Source: Amanita rubescens
Lineage: Eukaryota > Basidiomycota > Agaricomycetes > Agaricales > Amanitaceae
Assembly: GCA_015039365.1 (NCBI GenBank)
Contig: WION01000004.1
Location: forward strand, 310,001-374,000
Direction of reading: 5' to 3'
DNA length: 64,000 nucleotides
Translations under genes and position numbers: made by a program
The notes under the pieces: generated by a model
What the model was told of the DNA's origin: nothing
Database searches by the model: none
What the model saw: only the letters and a program-made list of their open reading frames with translations
Shown: positions 45,704 to 57,085 of the stretch, one piece after another
How positions within the stretch are numbered: the stretch's first letter is position 1
How the letters are laid out: every line of letters begins with the position of its first letter

Positions 45704-48582
45704 ATGGATCAACCTGTAACGTCCAGGGCGTCCATCTCGGATCCCGCCTATCTTACAAACAGCCCTGTTCCTATCTTCGATGCCCACCTTCGATACTTGA
45801 ACGATTCCTATGTTTACTTCTTTTTAGAACGGTATGCCGTCATTCCCATTAGAGCTTTGAAAATATGACAGATAACAATACCAGGAAACGCATTGAAGAA
45901 ACATAGTAGACTCTTTTTCTTTCCAATCAACTAATTCACTAAGTACTTTTACAGCATTGATTCTTTGCTCAAGCTACATCGTAAGACAAAGCAAATCGAC
46001 GCGTCGTTAGATGAACGCGGTGCCCTTAGTACCACCCGAAGTGCATGGGGCGAAGTACGCGATAACGTGGAACGAGGTACATATCAACGTATTCCTTCGA
46101 AAGCTTCTGAAGTGTCTGTAAATGTAGAGGTTCAAGCGAGACTGGCATTCTGCGCTGCCCTCACGGCGGATGTGATAGCGCCGCTCACGACGTTTAAGGT
46201 ATCCGCAAGCCACTCAACTCTCTAGGTCCTATGACTTTTTCCATGAGCAGGAAACGCAAGAGCGCACCCGCAAGAGAATTAAGGAGGACCTGAAAGAGGC
46301 GATTCAATCATACAATGACTACGCAGATGGCATGCTGCCGAGGTTGAAGACAAAGTATTATAAAAAGTTTTCCGAAGTTGAGGTATATTAAATACTACGT
46401 GTTGTCAAGCTGTTTGTGCTGATCAACTGCCAGGAGCAAAAAAGAGCGACGGCAGCTGGACCCTCAACTACGCCACCATTGCCATCCTCTTTGAGTGTTG
46501 AGCCATACCATCAGCTTAGTGTATCAAGGTCAAGCCCATCTGTACCTGCCAATCCATCAGTCACTGGCCAACAACCGCTGCGTTCATTGGATCGACGCCC
46601 GTCTGGAAGCGCCTACAGCAATCGCAATAGGTCTCCCTCGTCATCTACGCCTTTTTATGACTTAGCTCACCAAGGTGAATGCGATGTGTACAATGTCACT
46701 GTATAGTAACCTCTATCACTCGAAGGAAAGGGGCGGCTGAATCAACTTATGGGCCTACTGGACAAGGGAGGTACCGTAAAGGATTCGCTGACAGGTACAC
46801 GTGAGAATCAGGCATTGAAGACTGCCCGTGCAAAACGGGAATGCCGACGATGCAGGTTTGTCGAACGGCATGATCTATATCCATTTTTAAGATTGTTTGA
46901 AGATAAGGAATATCGGAAGGGCGTTCATTGGCTCGAAACCCTCCGTCGTCGAAGAATGAAACTTCTTGAAGCCGGTTACAACGTATGAAGCCTTGATCAG
47001 ACATTTGTACTTGCGACTAATGAACGATCAGAGTCTAGAAACGTTCGTAGGGGAGTCTACCTCTCTAGTGAAGCAGGTTCTCGAGAAGTATATGGATAAC
47101 ATGACGTATGCTCATGATTCCTACATTACGCCTATCTGACAACAGGTAGGGCTACAACCACTACCCAGACGCAGTTATCGTCACATGCGCGCGGGGTTCT
47201 TGCAAAGATTTCGCCTGAAAAAGATGTTACGAATTTGAAGTCACTTATACCCCGTTCTCTAGCTCACGCAATGCCCGAACCTATTTTATACCAGCATGGG
47301 CAAGTGGGCCCTTGCAATGACCTAATATTCGGTTTCAGTCTAGTTGACTACGCCACGACCAAGGGACTGAAGGATGGTACGGTTCCGAAAATCGTCCGCA
47401 TTTGCATTCAGGAGATTGATCTCAGAGGGCTCGAGAGCGAAGGTATATATAGAGTAAGTAACTACTGCAAATTCGTCCATGTACTCATTCTTGATGGATT
47501 TAGGTGTCTGGGCGACATTCCATTGTTCAGGCAGTAGGAATGTTTCATTGTGAGAAGATCTATGCTTGACTCTTTTCTTAGCTGCAGCATGAAATAGAAA
47601 AGGATGAAGCAATCTTCGAATTTGATCACCGTAGGGACGACATATATGCAGTAGCCTCTCTTTTGAAGGTCTGTCGACTTTCATGTTACAGCGACGCACT
47701 CGTTAACTGTTATCAGCTGTATTTGCGAGAGCTTCCGGAACCCGTGTTTAGAGTTCCGTTGCACGATCGCGTCCAACACTCAGAAGACCTTAGTAAATAC
47801 TTCAGATAACACTTTACTGAACACTTACCACCTCTCCAGGCGAACACAAAGCAAATCATTTCGGATTGCTACGTGCAAGAATGAGAAGATTACCACCTGT
47901 CCATTTCGCTGTGCTTAAGGCTGTCATCGAACACTTAGCTCGAGTGGCTGCTTTAAGTGAGAATAAGATGGATGCTAAGAATCTGGCAATTGTATTTGGT
48001 GGGGTTATTTTTGGCGAAGATGAATTGCCCAAGGGAGGCGATCTTCTTAGCGTACAGACGGGGAAGGTACGACAATCTCGAGTTGATTTGATTCCAAAAC
48101 GAATAATTTCACAGGATACTTTACTGGAAGACATCATCTCCAATGCCCACATTATCTTCAAAGAACGCCCTGCTCATCATTCCCCGCCCCTGCCCCCCAC
48201 TCCGGCAGGTGAAACAGCGAATTACTCGTATGGTTCCAAGACAACGAAAGTCGCGACCATGTTTCCAATTTCTAGCTCTTCCAGCGGAGCCGAGGGACCT
48301 CCACGATTAAGTCAAGAAGATTTTACACCTCGACTGCCTGCGCGCCCTATTAGTAGCATCCATCCATCTCGCATATATGCTGAAACAAGCAGGCACGGAA
48401 CGCTGTTCGACTCGCCTCAAGATGAGGAGCATATGAACCGTGAGGAAAGGCAACGAAATGATCGACCACCTCCTACGTTAGACATCCCTGCGTTCCACGA
48501 CGTGAATTTACGACTGCCTAATGACTCGACAGATGATCTTGAAACATCTTCTTTGGATGACCTATATGGAGATTCTCCCTAG
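45704..48582 (+). CDS. RhoGAP with F-BAR (FCH) N-terminus (one probable frame break)
   Basis: GTPase-activating protein for a Rho/Cdc42-type GTPase, with a membrane-curving F-BAR domain (Rga8-like layout). Seen: MDQPVTSRASISDPAYLTN..., FCH helices ERKRIEETYIDSLLKLHRKTK (with a 22-nt-class exon encoding RKRIEET), 'LAFCAALTADVIAPLTTFKETQERTRKRIKEDL', 'DKEYRKGVHWLETLRRRRMKLLE'. The RhoGAP domain follows: FGFSLVDYATTKGLKDGTVPKIVRICIQEI, GLESEGIYRVSGRHSIVQAL (arginine finger in IYRVSG), LLKLYLRELPEPVFR, LPPVHFAVLKAVIEHLARVA, KNLAIVFGGVIFG. A Ser/Pro-rich tail ends at 48582. A +1 step near 46839-46846 restores AKREADDADKEYRKG; a 36-nt intron is the only alternative. Confidence 0.88.
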
Positions 48583-48624
48583 CTGTGTTGTTAAATTAGT
48601 TTGCCTTGGCAATGTAACTTTCCA

Positions 48625-48645
48625 TCGATCATCGATCATCGATCA
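48625..48645 (+). repeat. Three tandem copies of ATCGATC
   Basis: A perfect 7-base unit repeated three times in the gap between the RhoGAP and PIF1 genes. Each unit contains the palindrome ATCGAT. No function is evident. Confidence 0.8.
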
Positions 48646-48731
48646 CGGTCATGTGTGTGACAAGCGCTTCTCCACCTCCTAATGCAGGGTCGCGCAACAA
48701 CCTTGGCTCGCAAGTTCATTCATAAAGGACT

Positions 48732-51154
48732 ATGACGCGTGGACGGGGACAGAAATATTATGCCGTTAGCATTGGTCGGGACGGGCCGATGATATATTTG
48801 ACCTGGGATGAGGTATGCTTGACTTCGGCGCTTCAATTATATTGGTTTTTGACTACTTTGGAAGTGCAAGGCTAAGGTTCGGTGTCAAAGTCCATCTCGA
48901 GGAATTAAAAAAATGATACAGACTTGAAAGGTGTCGAGATTTCCTGGATCCGTCTTCAAATCATTTTCGTCTCGACAAGAAGCAGAGCAATGGTTGACAA
49001 GTGCGTTTGAACCTTTGGGTTTTGATGCCATCCTTTAATGTGTCCTTAGCGAGGGCTCCCCACAGCGATCCTGCTCCCGAACCACAAAATCAATCACTCT
49101 TAGATCCTCCATGTGTACTTCCAGACCCGGAGCCATCCTCAACTGGACCCCCGCCCAAAGCCGAAATCGCATTGTCGCGGGACCAACAACGAATACTGGA
49201 TCACGTTAAACAGGGCCGCAGTGTATTCTTCACCGGTTCAGCAGGTAATTCTGTTTCCTCTTTCATGTTTCGTGAATGAAACATTTGCAACCAAGGAACT
49301 GGTAAATCCGTCCTACTTCGCGCAATCATAGATAATTTTGGAGGAAGACCTTCACAGAGTCTAGCCATCACTGCGTCTACAGGTATAGCGGCGGTGAACA
49401 TTGGTGGTTGCACCCTCCATTCTTGGGCTGGAATTGGGCTTGGGAAAGAATCCGTGAAAAACCTTTCTGGCAAGTTCTTATATCAGATGAAGTACGAACC
49501 CGTCAAGCGCCGGTGGCAGGGCGTTAGAACGCTCATCTTAGATGAAAGTAAGTTGCATTTTGGCACATATTTCCTGGCATGTATTTTGACGCCTTTAGTT
49601 TCTATGATCGACGGGAAACTATTCGATAAGCTGGTGAGACTCTGATTGGTACCACCTTTTCCTGCGATACTTAATTTACTCACATAGGAGGAACTTGCTC
49701 GTGTGATGAGAAAAAATGATCATCCTTTTGGTGGCATTCAGGTGCGGCAACAAAAAGCTGGCAAACCGAACACTGCTGAACATGTGTAGCTTATTTTATC
49801 CGGTGATTTCTGTCAACTTCCTCCCGTTCCGGACCGCGGCCCTAAGGGAGAAGAAATTCCGGCAACGTTCGCATTCGAGGCCATTTCATGGAATGCTTGC
49901 GTTAGTCAGCCAATGTGCTTGACGCAAGTTTTCCGTCAGAAAGACCAAAGTTTGAAACTTGACACTATTTCCATGCCGATGTTGATAGTCAATTCTAGTA
50001 TTTGTTGACATGTTGAATGCCATTCGCTTCGGGAAGACGAGTGCGAAAACGACACAAGCCTTTCGGCAACTCTCCCGCACGGTCACTTATGACGACGGGA
50101 TAGAACCAACGGAGCTGTGAGCACCATTATGGTCAGCTAGCTAGTTTTTTTAACACATCCCTAGATTTCCAACCAGATCGGAGGTCGAATTCTCAAACAG
50201 AACTCGGCTTGAACAGTTACCCGATAAAGTTCGTATCTACGAAGCTAGGGATTGTCCAGGAGTTGACTCCAATGGCAATCGTGTGACAATTGCGCATATG
50301 GAACGGTTACTTGACCGCATGGTCGCACTAAAATCGGTCGAGTTGAAGGTGCGTTGCCGCTAGATACATTGAGCTTATCTGTCTGAGCTGCCGAGCTGTT
50401 CAATAGGCCGGTGCACAGGTCATGTTAATCAAGGTATTTATCCGAGATTTCACTTTTCGATACTCGTTCTCACACGAGACGATGTCAGAACTTAGTACAG
50501 GGCCAATTAGTTAATGGTTCACTTGGGAAAGTGGTTGATTTCAAGCCACTAGACTCCAATGATGGCCAGGACCGTTCCGCTTACATTCCGCCAGGCGCGA
50601 CTTGGCCAGTTGTGATGTTCACAAATGGGATGAAGATGACAATTGCACCTGAAGATTTCACGGTCAATAATGCAATGGGAGAGGTTGAGGCGCGGCGCTC
50701 ACAGGTTATTTCCATTACAACTGTTTAAAATCTAATTCCCTGATCTTCGGTGAAAAGGTTCCGCTTATTTTGGCCTATGCCCTGAGTGTGCATAAATCCC
50801 AAGGCCAAACGTTGGAGAGGCTTAGAGTCGATCTCAGACGCACATTTGAAAAGGGTCAAGGTGTGTGCTATGCTAACAAACATTTGAATCTAATGATCCT
50901 ACGATGCGGCAGCGTACGTTGCATTGTCTCGTGCCACCACAATGGAACGCCTTCAAGTTCTCAACTTTGATCCGACAAAGTAAGCAACGCTCCGTCTTTC
51001 TATGTAACTGCCACTTACCGAATTCTGTAGAATTGTCGCGCACCCACGGGTCCTGGAATGGCACGGGATCACTGATGATACAAGTGAATTTTATGACAGT
51101 TTCTATGACGAGATGGACAGTTACGATGCTATCACAACATACTATGATTCCTAA
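48732..51154 (+). CDS. PIF1: PIF1-family DNA helicase with N-terminal viroplasmin (RNase H1-like hybrid-binding) domain
   Basis: Superfamily 1B helicase acting on G-quadruplexes, replication ends or mitochondrial DNA. Seen: three small 5' exons encode [24 protein letters not shown] and [22 protein letters not shown], the compact viroplasmin/RNase H1 N-terminal fold known to grip RNA-DNA hybrids. After a Pro-rich linker comes the helicase: [13 protein letters not shown], Walker [21 protein letters not shown], Walker [17 protein letters not shown], 'LTQVFRQKD', [28 protein letters not shown] and [16 protein letters not shown]. About thirteen exons, all in frame. The start at ATG 48732 ([10 protein letters not shown]) puts the viroplasmin fold right at the N-terminus. 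No obvious mitochondrial presequence precedes it. Confidence 0.92.
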
Positions 51155-51229
51155 CATCTATTGGTACATCCGTATTCGGTACAGCCTAATGTATATAACG
51201 GATAGATCGGACACCCAGAGCCAAGCAAA

Positions 51230-52912
51230 CTACACGACTTCCACAAAATTAGCAGGAAATATACCACTTCTATTTCCTATTTTACCTGTCCACCTGCACG
51301 GAATCAAGAAAAGGTATGAAAAATACGGCGCGTGGACTCACCAATCATCTGTTTTGTCACTCATCTGGGTAACGGTGATGACCTCGCCTTTAAGGAACGA
51401 TAGATCTCCGGGCTACGGATTTCGTTAGAACGGCATCGAAGTAAGTAGATTCGAATTCGCACCTCTACTGCCTGGAAAGTATACAACGCTATGGCGCGGG
51501 GGATACCTTCGTCAGGAATAGGCCCTACTTCGCCGCGCAATGTGGACGTCCGATACGATCGTGTCCCGAAGAGGGATTCAACACTATGGTCATTTGATGA
51601 AAAAGGATTCAAAGAAGTTGGTAGAGTCGAAGACCTCGTATGAGAGGGCGAAGAAGTAAATGGAGATGCGGCAGAAAAAGACCGGTCATGGCGCGAATTG
51701 TTGTACAAATGAGGTTCTGACGATGATCCCCTGTCTGTCCTAGAGCTTGGTTCGAAAGTGGTTTCAAACCCCAAGTCTTGATCTAGAGCATCATCATAGA
51801 AATAAGATCCAGTATCAGTTCTGCGACCCCATGAAGCAGGTGGAAAAGCGTCTTGCTCTGGCTTCTTCTTCTTGAGATAAGAGCGAGACTTTGATGTATT
51901 TGCGTTCCCCACGGAATCGGACCCCCCAAAGGCATAATCTTCATCTGAGAAAGTCGGACGTGGAGCATCATCTACCCATTTGCTGTATCTAGGAATGCCA
52001 GTGCAAGAGTCGAGCGTTCTTATCAGAGAAGCAGCCCATGGTGGTGAATCTACCATCCCGCTAAGAAGAAGCTTGACAGTTACTGGTGACTTGTATGCGT
52101 TTTGATTCGCGTCCTGCCTTTCCATAATCACGGAACCCTCCAGCGAGACGCCCCCGAAAAGTCCCCGAGTTTTGGAGTAACTGTACCTATGAGAATTGTC
52201 AAGCAATAGAAAAGGTTTAGCCACTGGCAGTACTAACATCGCAGCAACCTTCCCTTTTGTATTTACTGATCCAGATGCTTCCCCATTCCGCCCAAGGGGA
52301 CCCAGAGCAATGCTAAGATTTCCGCCAAGCGACAACGATCCCGCAGCCATGAATGATCTCTGGGTAATGTATCATCAAAATTTCACAAAATCATGTGAAA
52401 GTATAGCGATCCACCCACAATTGCCTGGCACGGTTAAGTCAGAATTGAATAGGCCCGCTGATGTCGCATTATGAACCACTCACAGATTGAGAATTGAGTA
52501 CAACAAGAAAATCGGTCATCTCTGCACCGGCTTGTCCACCTACTCCGACCCCCCCTAATCCTATTGCGCTCGGAGCGGACCACGCTACGATTTGTCAGGT
52601 TTAGCCGGCGAAGCAGCTGCGGAAGCTTACAGCCATCGTTCAGCTTTGCGATGACAATGCCACTGCCAGCTCTGGCAGACAATAGAAAGCCAGCCTTGAA
52701 TACGGTGAAGATTGCAAAGCCCCGAGCATGCTCAAGGACATGCCGAGGAATGACGCCGTCAAGACCATTATGTGCACCATCGACGAATGACTTGACTAAG
52801 TTGAGAGTAAATGTCAATACAGGGTGTAACGTAATGAAAGAGGCGGACAGATTCTAGCAGCCTTTTCGCATTCCTTTGGAAGGGACTGAGGTATGGGGTT
52901 ATTGATCTTCAT
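51230..52912 (-). CDS. YSC84/SH3YL1-type actin-patch protein with C-terminal SH3
   Basis: Las17/WASP-binding protein of cortical actin patches (Ysc84/Lsb3, animal SH3YL1), with a lipid- and actin-binding SYLF domain. Seen: MKINNPIPQSLPKECEKAARIF, then SFVDGAHNGLDGVIPRHVLEHARGFAIFTVFKAGFLLSARAGSGIVIAKL, IGLGGVGVGGQAGAEMTDFLVVL, LGGNLSIALGPLGRNGEA, GLFGGVSLEGSVI (SYLF). A Ser/Asp/Pro-rich linker follows, then an SH3: ALYTFQAVEPGDLSFLKGEVI, DDWWTG, GIFPANFVEVV. Six introns, all in frame; the intron between LNSQS and RSFMAAG is about 130 nt. Ends at 51230, 75 bp from the PIF1 stop, tail to tail. Confidence 0.92.
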
Positions 52913-53040
52913 GACGGTAAAGGAGAAAGCAAGCAAATGACGTCCGCGGTAATCACTGATATGGTAACTCGGAACTACTATTTTTAACTTTGCCGGTTAT
53001 AAATATAACAGCCGGCTTCAAACGTAAATATGATGACGAA

Positions 53041-54701
53041 CTATGGACCTGCAGTGAAATGCACCCCAATCGGACATGGCCTCCAAGTGGTTTCGTTTAG
53101 AAGTTTCCATCCAGGAATAACGGACGGCGCATCGGACACGGTTTCCGTGTTGCCAACTAACTTCTCAGCATGGCTAAAAGCTTGGAGCATACTCAGTCGC
53201 TGGTCCATCACGTCGATATTTTGAGCAGTCCACTGATAGAAGTTACATTTCAGGACAAACGGAAAGCTGGGTAAAAGGTGTGCAAGACGCACAGAAGCCG
53301 CTGATTGGCTGGATGGGTGAAGAAGCAATGTCGAGAGAGCTTGCCAATCCGGCCTTCCGTCACAGAGTCTCAAAAGCAATTCCCGGGCTCTACGGAGTCA
53401 AATGGTCAATAGGCTGACCCAAGAAATGGGAAACCAGATACTAACTCGAGCATGGGATCTTTGTTCTCACTCAAACCGTGGCCAAGGGCTTGCATGAGAG
53501 TCGTAACTACGTCTCTTCTCAGGTCGTCAGAGTCCCAAGCCTCAACTGACCACATGGCCCAGCGGGCCAGGCAGGTCGTGAACGTAGGGTCACCCCTATT
53601 CTTGGGGTCACTGCTTGTCAGATATGATACTATGCAATTGCAGAGCACGTGTGGCAGATCTGGATGAAATCCGTGTAATTGGTGTAACAAAGGGCTCCAG
53701 ATCTGGACCGATGAATTTGGAGGGGAAAACGCGTCCGCAGGATAGATTCTTTTCCTGAAATGAGGAGTCAAAAATGTCACAGAAAGTATTATGAAGAACA
53801 ATGGGTACTTTTTCGAGAGAGGAACAAGTGCCCCCTTGTCCAAAAAGCCATCACATAACTTTTCTAATGCCCACCGCTCTCGATACTGATCGTTGGCATC
53901 GATATCGTCCGACACTTTTCCCGCTTTCCAATCGAAGTCTCCAGCGGCGAGATTTGCGGTGACTTTTGCTTCGGAAATCCACCTTTCGATGTCCCTAACT
54001 AGACTTGCAATGACCGACTTATTTTTTGTCGCTAACGAGGCGTCACGGACTGTTAGCTTTTTTAGCGTTTTGTATTGCTTTAGCAGGGGCGCCACCGGTC
54101 GAAGAGGATTTCTTTGTGATTGTGCAACAGATGCGGGGTTAAGCGTCGGCAAGAAGTAATTATGGAGCAGCCATGTCATGGACTAAAAAAATGTCAGGGA
54201 GAACAAATCGCGAATAATGAGGCATACCTCATTCGCCGCTTCTCGCAGCAGTTCAAGACTTGGCAGTTCCTCGTGCGTGGAGGCATGTCGTAGTTCTACC
54301 AGCCATTGCGGGAGACCGAGTTGATGAGCGATGGATGCAATTGGGCGGGCATATGCTCCATATTGCAACGGATCCACGAAACCGTTGACGAGGCGTATTA
54401 TTGCAGCTGCATATGCCTGGCGAAGGTATAGCGACTGTTGTTTAGCATCGTCTTGAACAAGGATGACAAGGAGTGAAAGTGTCGACTCAAGTGCATGCGG
54501 GAGGAAAGTAATGGCTCGCCAAGCGGACAACTATAGAGTATGATTTTTTTAAAACAGTGAAACGACTCGGTATGGTATGGAACGCACACGATGAATGGCA
54601 CGAAGTCTTGAATCAGGGTCGCCTTCTTCTGCATAAATCCAAGAGCAAAGCAGCTCTAACTCTGAAAGTGAAGCCCAGGGAACACGACGAGGGAGCCTCA
54701 T
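53041..54701 (-). CDS. LAS1: LAS1, pre-rRNA ITS2 endonuclease component
   Basis: Las1/LAS1L, which with Grc3 cuts ITS2 during 60S ribosome maturation in the nucleus. Seen: MRLPRRVPWASLSELELLCSWIYAEE, SAWRAITFLPHALESTLSLL, AAAIIRLVNGFVDPLQ, IASIAHQLGLPQWLVELRHASTHEELPSLELLREA. The RHxxTH motif of the HEPN nuclease active site is intact in RHASTH. A less conserved C-terminal half follows, rich in Lys and Leu, ending CPIGVHFTAGP. Five exons, all in frame. Its start is 61 bp from the next gene's start on the other strand. Confidence 0.92.
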
Positions 54702-54762
54702 CGGCGCGCGAATATTCTTTCCGCTAATGGCATCCTCAGACTGAGCGCCTATTGCCTTGGCT

Positions 54763-55705
54763 ATGCCTCTTCACGCTCGGGGTATAATAGCTGCAGTTCA
54801 GCTCGTTGTATACCTTCCTATCACTTTCATAACAGCCTGGCTTGTCTTTCTATATGCCCTCCGACGTGATGCTGGATGGGTATTTATCCTTGTCTTTTCG
54901 CTGAGTATGTCCTACTCTTTGCTGAGTCTGACGTATACACCTGACATTCCACAAAGCTCGGATCACGGACGCCTCTCTCGTTATAGCTGGCGAACAGTCT
55001 GCAAAGACTCAATCAGGCCTATATACCGCCGCATATACCCTGCAAGCCGCGGGTCTTGCCCCGCTCCTGTTGGCTCCCATCGGATTCATAGGACTGGTGT
55101 ACGAATTCTTACTGTCCCTTCATGGTGCCTTATCAGACTGTGATAGCTGTTAGCGGCCGGCACACATTCAGCGAGATTCCTCGAGTGTCGCATATGCTTA
55201 GGTTTATGGGATTCTTGGCTGTCGCTGCACTAGCCTTCGCCATTGCAGGCAGCTTGCTTGGTTCACCCGTAGCTCCGTCTCGAGGAAGCACCGGTAACGG
55301 CTTGAGACGGGTTGGTGCCTGTATGTTTGGAATATTATATCTTCTCATCGTCTTTGCACATTTCGGAGCCTTTTCTTACCGATGGCAAATCGGGTCACAC
55401 CGCTGGAAAGTGAGTATTTAAAGTCTAGACGAAAAGTGATGATGCTCAAAGCGTGTCAGCTATTGGTGGGATTATTTGTAGCATTGCTACCATTGGGAGC
55501 CCGCTCGGCATATGCTGTATTAGCGGCATGGTCCTCGTCTGATCTGTACGGACGGAAGTTATCAAGCAACGCGGCGCTGGCTAGTCTGAATCCTGTGACC
55601 GGAAAATATGGCTACTATCTCGGACTGTCTGTTGTCTGTGAGATTGCGGCCTGCATTATATACCTTGTTTCCAGCGCACATCTTACGAGACGACGACGAC
55701 GGTGA
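54763..55705 (+). CDS. Seven-span-type fungal membrane protein, function unknown
   Basis: Resembles fungal integral membrane proteins of the DUF7702 type; no function is known. Seen: hydrophobic segments GIIAAVQLVVYLPITFITAWLVFL, WVFILVFSL, AGLAPLLLAPIGFIGL, FMGFLAVAALAFAIAGSLL, ACMFGILYLLIVFAHFGAF, LLVGLFVALLPLGA, YYLGLSVVCEIAACIIYLVS, then a basic end RRRRR. Four exons. The last intron runs from GTGAGT (55410) to CAG (55458); with this acceptor the apparent frame change near 55400 disappears. ATG 54763 gives a start right at the first span; 54757 is an alternative. Confidence 0.75.
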
Positions 55706-55831
55706 CGATACCTTGGTGTAGTTCGATCGAGCGTGTATGATATCAGAATGACGTCTCCCCTTGGATTGAATACAAAACTTGCTATCATGCTTCCTCGATT
55801 GCGCGCCGTCCTCCGCCATTTCCATCCAAGA

Positions 55832-56900
55832 ATGTCTAGTACGGTTCACAACCCCAACACTGCTTGTTGTTCTATTCCCCCTGTTCACTCGTCTTATAGT
55901 CCCAAAGGCACCTTTCAAAGTATTGGCAATTTCCACAGGGTCTATGTAACTGGGCCTGATGTCTCTGAAAACGCCATCATCTGTGTATACGATATTTTCG
56001 GGTAAATGATTTCTATCATCTTTCTAGCCAACCAATTATGATTATCACAAAGCTATTTCCGGCAGACTCAGCAGGGCGCAGATCTCATTGCCTCTGCTCT
56101 CAAGACGACCGTATATATGCCTGACTTCTTTGAACCCCATTCGCCGTTCCCTGCTGAGAAATTTCCACCAGAGAACCCAGCAGAATTGGAGGCCTTTTTC
56201 GATGGCACAGCCAACCTAACAGCTTCTCTGAACAAGCTCGTCGCGTTTGGTCATAACCTCAAAGCCGACGGTAAGAAGAAGGTCGGGGTATATGGTTTCT
56301 GCTGGGGTATGCTTCTCGTATTTAATCTTCTATGTGCATAGTCATCTCAGTCAGTGTCCTTCAGGTGGCAAGGTTACTATTTTGGCGGGGAATGAGGATA
56401 CGCCCTTCGCATCACTTGCTATAATTCACCCGGCGTAGGTTCAGGTTTGTCTCCAGAACTATTTTTTGACACACATCCTCAGGATGCTCTCGGCAAAAGA
56501 CGCTGACAAGTTAACCATCCCGCTGGCCATCTATATTTCCAAGAACGAGCCTGTTTATCAGGTAACTAAACCTCATTTTACCTTTTCCATTGAGCTTAAC
56601 TCGGTTTGCGTGTAGTATAACAACATTCTGCAGACCCTTTCCAATAAACCGTTCGCGGTTCGAAATGACCATAAGCACTACACGAATATGTGCGTTATAC
56701 CAGTTTTCTCGTATTACGATATTGAATCAGCTGGCTTCTAGGTTCCATGGCTGGGCAGCCGCCAGGGCAAACCTTGAGAACGCTGAAAACAAGAAAGAGT
56801 GAGTTACCGTCTGTTATTTTCGGAATTGGTGCCTGATCAGACTAGGTACGAGGATGTTTACACCAGACTCGCAGCATTTTTTCATAAAACGTTGTTTTGA
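55832..56900 (+). CDS. Dienelactone hydrolase family protein
   Basis: Alpha/beta-hydrolase of the dienelactone hydrolase (carboxymethylenebutenolidase-like) family; the substrate is unknown. Seen: MSSTVHNPNTACCSIPPVHSSYSPKG, IICVYDIFGYFRQTQQGADLIAS, VYMPDFFEPHSPFP, nucleophile elbow GVYGFCWGGK (Cys nucleophile as in true DLHs), 'SLAIIHPAML', IYISKNEP with acidic member, and NDHKHYTNMFHGWAAARAN, where HGW carries the catalytic histidine. Six introns, all in frame. Small, about 245 residues, full length. Confidence 0.9.
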
Positions 56901-57085
56901 TTTCAATGATCATTGAGCTCGTATATCTTGTCAAAAGTGTAATTAACAGGTAACAATTGAAAGATACGCAAGGTCGTTCCTGAAGGTGTGGCTGAAGGGA
57001 CATGGGACATCCAAAAACGGCAGAATAGCAGTTATGTAATCAAGCAGCTAGTTACCACCGTGCAACCTACTAGTACTGCAGCAAT

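Noticed and set aside
55380..55460. Frame change in the seven-span membrane protein
   Set aside because: A 49-nt intron from GTGAGT to GTGTCAG resolves it in frame.
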